Source: Compostibacter hankyongensis (lineage in GTDB: Bacteria; Bacteroidota; Bacteroidia; Chitinophagales; Chitinophagaceae). From it: a DNA stretch of 64,000 nt. The position numbers and the translations under genes were made by a program. Of this stretch, positions 63,980-64,000 are shown piece after piece. The stretch covers positions 248,001-312,000 of the forward strand of contig NZ_BAABFN010000002.1 of assembly GCF_039541075.1 (NCBI RefSeq). Direction: 5' to 3'. Each line of letters begins with the position of its first letter. Within the stretch, counting starts at the first letter, position 1. A model generated the notes under the pieces. The model saw only the letters and a list, made by a program, of their open reading frames with translations. It made no database searches and was not told the origin of the DNA.

Positions 63980-64000
63980 ATGAACACTTCTTATATAAAG
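63980..64000 (+). CDS. Start of a further gene, cut by the window end
   Basis: An ATG at 63980 opens MNTSYIK and runs off the window, 64 bases after nirD and in the same direction. By position a nitrate/nitrite transporter or sirohaem-synthesis gene would be usual, but seven residues do not allow identification. Confidence 0.35.

Overview
The window is a 64-kb piece of a Bacteroidota chromosome. The evidence is a type IX secretion sorting tail, SusC/SusD pairs, FecR/ECF regulation, DUF4270, DUF4907 and DUF5686 proteins, and TAnnTTTG promoter elements. The gene style suggests Chitinophagaceae or a close relative, but that rank is inference. GC is moderately high apart from one clearly AT-rich island. 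I saw no rRNA, tRNA, insertion sequence, CRISPR array or prophage.

Layout. 1-7.4 kb: the 3' end of a secreted T9SS protein and a lipoprotein sharing a domain, then a minus-strand run in the order glycogen-synthase-like protein, DUF4270 lipoprotein, MetK, DUF5686 protein. 7.5-12.9 kb: a plus-strand run with panC, panD and a flippase-like membrane protein, followed by a coupled polyphosphate pair, ppk1 and ppx. 12.9-15.2 kb: a large secreted TIM-barrel protein of unknown family. 15.5-18.7 kb: etfB-etfA, a bifunctional nuclease and ispE. 18.7-24.1 kb: the thrS-infC-rpmI-rplT set, split by an oppositely oriented M13 peptidase.

24.4-34.1 kb is a polysaccharide utilisation locus: ECF sigma, FecR anti-sigma, SusC with a signalling (STN) domain, SusD, and a GH36-like alpha-galactosidase. 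Directly after it lies an AT-rich second GH36-like gene (34.5-36.5 kb). It is flanked by decayed fragments of the PUL's GH36 gene and of the neighbouring ROK gene. The pattern reads as a duplicated convergent GH36/ROK pair in which each copy lost the opposite member. A TonB receptor and the intact ROK gene follow.

40-48.5 kb: an ABC-F ATPase overlaps a LytS-type kinase and its LytTR regulator. Next is a divergent surface-protein module (Kelch lipoprotein plus DUF4907; DUF4270 plus outer-membrane barrel) and a 48-residue membrane protein. 48.6-55 kb is a fucosidase block with GH29, GH95 and a GH141-like beta-helix protein. It contains a perfect 21-unit heptamer array and the tail of a lost cytochrome c gene. 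55.3-60.5 kb: an orphan FecR, RNase HI, an acyl-CoA carboxyltransferase without its biotin partner, and a TIM-barrel/SUMF1 fusion. 60.9-64 kb: assimilatory nitrite reductase nirB-nirD and the start of one more gene.

The main themes are glycan capture and cleavage (alpha-galactosides and fucosylated glycans), with housekeeping genes between. The most unusual items are the reciprocal-decay locus around the AT-rich GH36 gene, the three-family fucosidase block, the two unclassified TIM-barrel proteins, and the interrupted translation operon.
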